A program made the position numbers and the translations under genes. DNA of 7,522 nucleotides from Alphaproteobacteria bacterium (GTDB lineage Bacteria > Pseudomonadota > Alphaproteobacteria > UBA8366): assembly GCA_029861675.1 (NCBI GenBank), contig JAOTYV010000244.1, forward strand, positions 1 through 7,522, given 5' to 3'. This document shows, piece by piece, positions 5,951 through 7,522 of this stretch; position 1 is the stretch's first letter; each line of letters starts with the position of its first letter. The notes under the pieces were generated by a model. The model was not told the DNA's origin. It made no database searches and saw nothing but the letters and a program-made list of their open reading frames with translations.

Positions 5951-5991
5951 TTCTGCACAACACCGTTGAGGCAAATTTTGCGGAGCCACAA

Positions 5992-6398
5992 ATGACCGAC
6001 GAATTAGATGTGCCCGCCCTGGTGCGGGGGTATAGGGACGGTCTCTAAACGTCCGGAGAACTGACCGCGAAGATCCTCGAATTATCCGATACCGGTAGCC
6101 TGGATGACCTGACCGCCAACCTACCGGATTCGCTTCGGAACGCGTTCGTTAGATCGGCCCGGCAGCTCTACGATATCGATCAGCCGGCCGAGGCATTCAA
6201 GAATCTTCATGGCGCAGGACATATTCCGGCCCGAAGGCTCGCAACGCCGCGGGCCTGGCCCTCCCGGCAGTCCCCGACACGGTCCAGACCGGACGGTTTG
6301 AAATCGCGGCGTCCGGCGCGCACATAGCGCCCATCCAAGCGACGCTTTCGTCACACCGAATGCAGGCCACACCCCTTTCCTGTCGGCGCTCTCGTTGA
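5992..6398 (+). pseudogene. Interrupted small gene of unknown family
   Basis: ATG 5992 has a good ribosome site (GGAG 5982-5985, 6 nt away) 41 bp after the RraA stop, but the frame meets TAA at 6046-6048 after only 18 codons. The same frame then continues for about 55 codons with protein-like content, including TSGELTAKILEL, SLDDLTANLP and ARQLYDIDQPAEAF, and GC-rich third positions typical of the neighbours. Beyond about 6208 this frame turns Arg/Pro-rich, whereas the frame containing codon 6231-6233 becomes coding-like (AAGLALPAVPDTVQTGRFEI) until TGA 6396-6398. The simplest reading is a decayed gene with a nonsense change plus a frameshift. Readthrough, or sequencing error at one site, are alternatives. 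I do not recognise the family; the first part suggests a short helical protein. The right boundary is uncertain. Confidence 0.5.
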
Positions 6399-6424
6399 CA
6401 GTACGTCGGGCTCGCCCCTACCGT
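6395..6424 (+). promoter_or_regulatory. Candidate sigma-70-type promoter for the IlvD/Edd dehydratase gene
   Basis: TTGACA (6395-6400) is a perfect -35 hexamer. Eighteen bases later TACCGT (6419-6424) matches the three most conserved positions of TATAAT. Initiation near 6431 would leave a leader of about 65 nt before ATG 6496. The weak -10 means it may need an activator or be a chance match. It would let the dehydratase be transcribed independently of the genes before it. Confidence 0.4.
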
Positions 6425-6495
6425 AGCGACGCTTGGCAAAAGCAATAGCGAACAACAGCGATCGCCGGTAAATCGCGGCGGCATGGGGAGGACAC

Positions 6496-7522
6496 ATGGC
6501 GGATTCCAGGAAGCATAAGAAGCCGGAGGAATTGCGCAGCCATCAATGGTACGGCGTCAACGACCTGAACGGCTTCGGCCATCGGTCGCGGACCAAGCAG
6601 ATGGGCTTCGCCAACGACGATTTCGCCGGCAAGCCTGTAATCGCGGTGATCAACACCTGGAGCGAGATCAACCAGTGTCACGCGCATTTCAAGCAGCGCG
6701 CCGAGGAGGTCAAGCGCGGCGTCTGGCAGGCGGGCGGCTTTCCGGTCGAATTGCCGGCGATGTCGCTGTCGGAGCCGATCGTCAAACCGTCGACCATGCT
6801 CTACCGCAACATGCTGGCGATGGAGGCGGAGGAACTGCTGCGCAGCCATCCGATGGACGGCGCGGTGCTGATGGGCGGCTGCGACAAGACCACGCCGGCG
6901 CTGCTGATGGCGGCGGCGAGCATGAACATTCCCGCGATCTTCGTGCCTGCCGGGCCGATGCTGCGCGGCAACTGGCACGGTGAGGCGCTCGGCAGTGGCA
7001 CGGACACCTGGAAATACTGGTCCGAACTCCGCGCTGGCACGATTACGCAGGAAGACTGGGAGGAGATCGAGAACGGCATCGCCCGCTCGCCCGGCCACTG
7101 CATGACCATGGGGACCGCCTCGACCATGACCTCGGTCGCCGAAGTACTCGGCATGACCCTGCCGGGCGCGGCCAGCATTCCCGCTCCGGATTCCAATCAC
7201 CCGCGCATGGCGACGGCCAGCGGCAAGCGCATCGTCGACATGGTATGGGAAGACCTGACGCCGCGCGAGATCATGACGCCGAAAGCGATCGAGAACGCCA
7301 TCGTCACGGTCATGACGCTGGGCGGTTCGACCAACGCGGCGATCCATATCCTCGCCATCGCGGCGCGGAACGGCAATGAGATCGACCTCGACCTGCTCGA
7401 TTCGCTGTCGCGGACCACGCCGGTGCTGGCCGACACCCGACCGTCGGGCCGCTTCCTGATGGAGGATTTCTACTATGCGGGCGGGTTGCGCGGATTGCTG
7501 AACCGGCTCGGCAAGAACCTCC
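6496..7522 (+). CDS. IlvD/Edd family dehydratase, sugar-acid (arabinonate-like) type (3' end off window)
   Basis: Fe-S dependent dehydratase that removes water from a 2,3-dihydroxy acid to give a 2-oxo-3-deoxy acid. The visible 342 residues include the three [2Fe-2S] cysteines expected in sugar-acid dehydratases: Cys61 in NTWSEINQCH, Cys129 in MGGCDKTTP and Cys202 in GHCMTMGTAST. Asp130 and Lys131 follow Cys129, the lysine being the one carbamylated at the Mg site in characterised relatives; Glu93 in SLSEP is a likely further Mg ligand. The opening RSHQWYG...FGHRSRTKQMG, with KPSTMLYRN and SGTDTWKYWSELRAG, resembles L-arabinonate/D-xylonate-type dehydratases more than housekeeping IlvD (dihydroxyacid dehydratase) or Edd. 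The exact sugar acid cannot be fixed. The start is supported by GGGGAGGA ending 3 nt before the ATG. The protein is probably about 570-600 residues, so about 40% lies outside the window. RraA-family protein upstream fits the same catabolic setting. Confidence 0.96.
   Translation, partial: MADSRKHKKPEELRSHQWYGVNDLNGFGHRSRTKQMGFANDDFAGKPVIAVINTWSEINQCHAHFKQRAEEVKRGVWQAGGFPVELPAMSLSEPIVKPSTMLYRNMLAMEAEELLRSHPMDGAVLMGGCDKTTPALLMAAASMNIPAIFVPAGPMLRGNWHGEALGSGTDTWKYWSELRAGTITQEDWEEIENGIARSPGHCMTMGTASTMTSVAEVLGMTLPGAASIPAPDSNHPRMATASGKRIVDMVWEDLTPREIMTPKAIENAIVTVMTLGGSTNAAIHILAIAARNGNEIDLDLLDSLSRTTPVLADTRPSGRFLMEDFYYAGGLRGLLNRLGKNL

Noticed and set aside
5195..5989. Minus-strand open frame of 264 codons opposite the RraA-family gene
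   Set aside because: Mirror of the well-supported RraA-like frame, with no recognisable domain.
6418..7347. Minus-strand open frame of 309 codons opposite the IlvD/Edd gene
   Set aside because: Arg/His/Ala-rich shadow of a gene whose sense frame carries all family motifs.
1..7522. CRISPR array, tRNA, rRNA, insertion sequence or integration site
   Set aside because: No regularly spaced repeats, cloverleaf-like segments, transposase or integrase motifs, or flanking direct repeats were seen on either strand.

Overview
The window looks like chromosomal DNA of a GC-rich proteobacterium. An alphaproteobacterium of soil or sea is my best guess, from codon use, Shine-Dalgarno style and the mix of families; this is inference, since no rRNA or other phylogenetic marker is present. 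It is a metabolic, probably catabolic, region. I see no phage, transposase, CRISPR array, tRNA or rRNA.

Left half (1-2691), minus strand, read right to left: two tandem paralogous TauD/TfdA-type Fe(II)/2-oxoglutarate dioxygenases (2691-1813 and 1718-819), then a short-chain dehydrogenase/reductase of the bacterial MFE-2 / HSD17B4-like type (658 to beyond the left edge). The two dioxygenases are about 60% identical over their C-terminal halves by hand count and are separated by a near-perfect palindrome. The SDR has its own upstream spacer with a clean inverted repeat abutting a possible -10 box.

Right half, plus strand: across a 172-bp divergent spacer lies a small CMP/dCMP-type nucleoside or nucleobase deaminase (2864-3301). 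Then come an NMT1/THI5-like periplasmic-binding-fold protein with no signal peptide (3416-4282), a class I SAM methyltransferase (to 5118) with an unresolved N-terminus, an RraA/HMG-aldolase-like protein (5225-5950), a broken small gene (about 5992-6398) with an in-frame stop and probably a frameshift, and the first 342 codons of an IlvD/Edd dehydratase of the sugar-acid (arabinonate-like) type (6496 to the right edge).

How they may work together (inference): IlvD-type sugar-acid dehydratases, RraA-family aldolase-like proteins, SDRs and 2-oxoglutarate dioxygenases all suit a peripheral pathway that breaks down hydroxy acids or a modified organic substrate. No transporter permease or regulator gene lies in the window, and no single pathway can be assigned. 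The binding-fold protein plus methyltransferase pair appears less GC-biased at third codon positions than its neighbours and may be a separately acquired unit. Nothing here is a demonstrably new system. The items most worth checking are the leaderless binding-fold protein beside the methyltransferase, the methyltransferase N-terminus, the interrupted ORF before the dehydratase, and the palindromes beside the dioxygenase and SDR genes.
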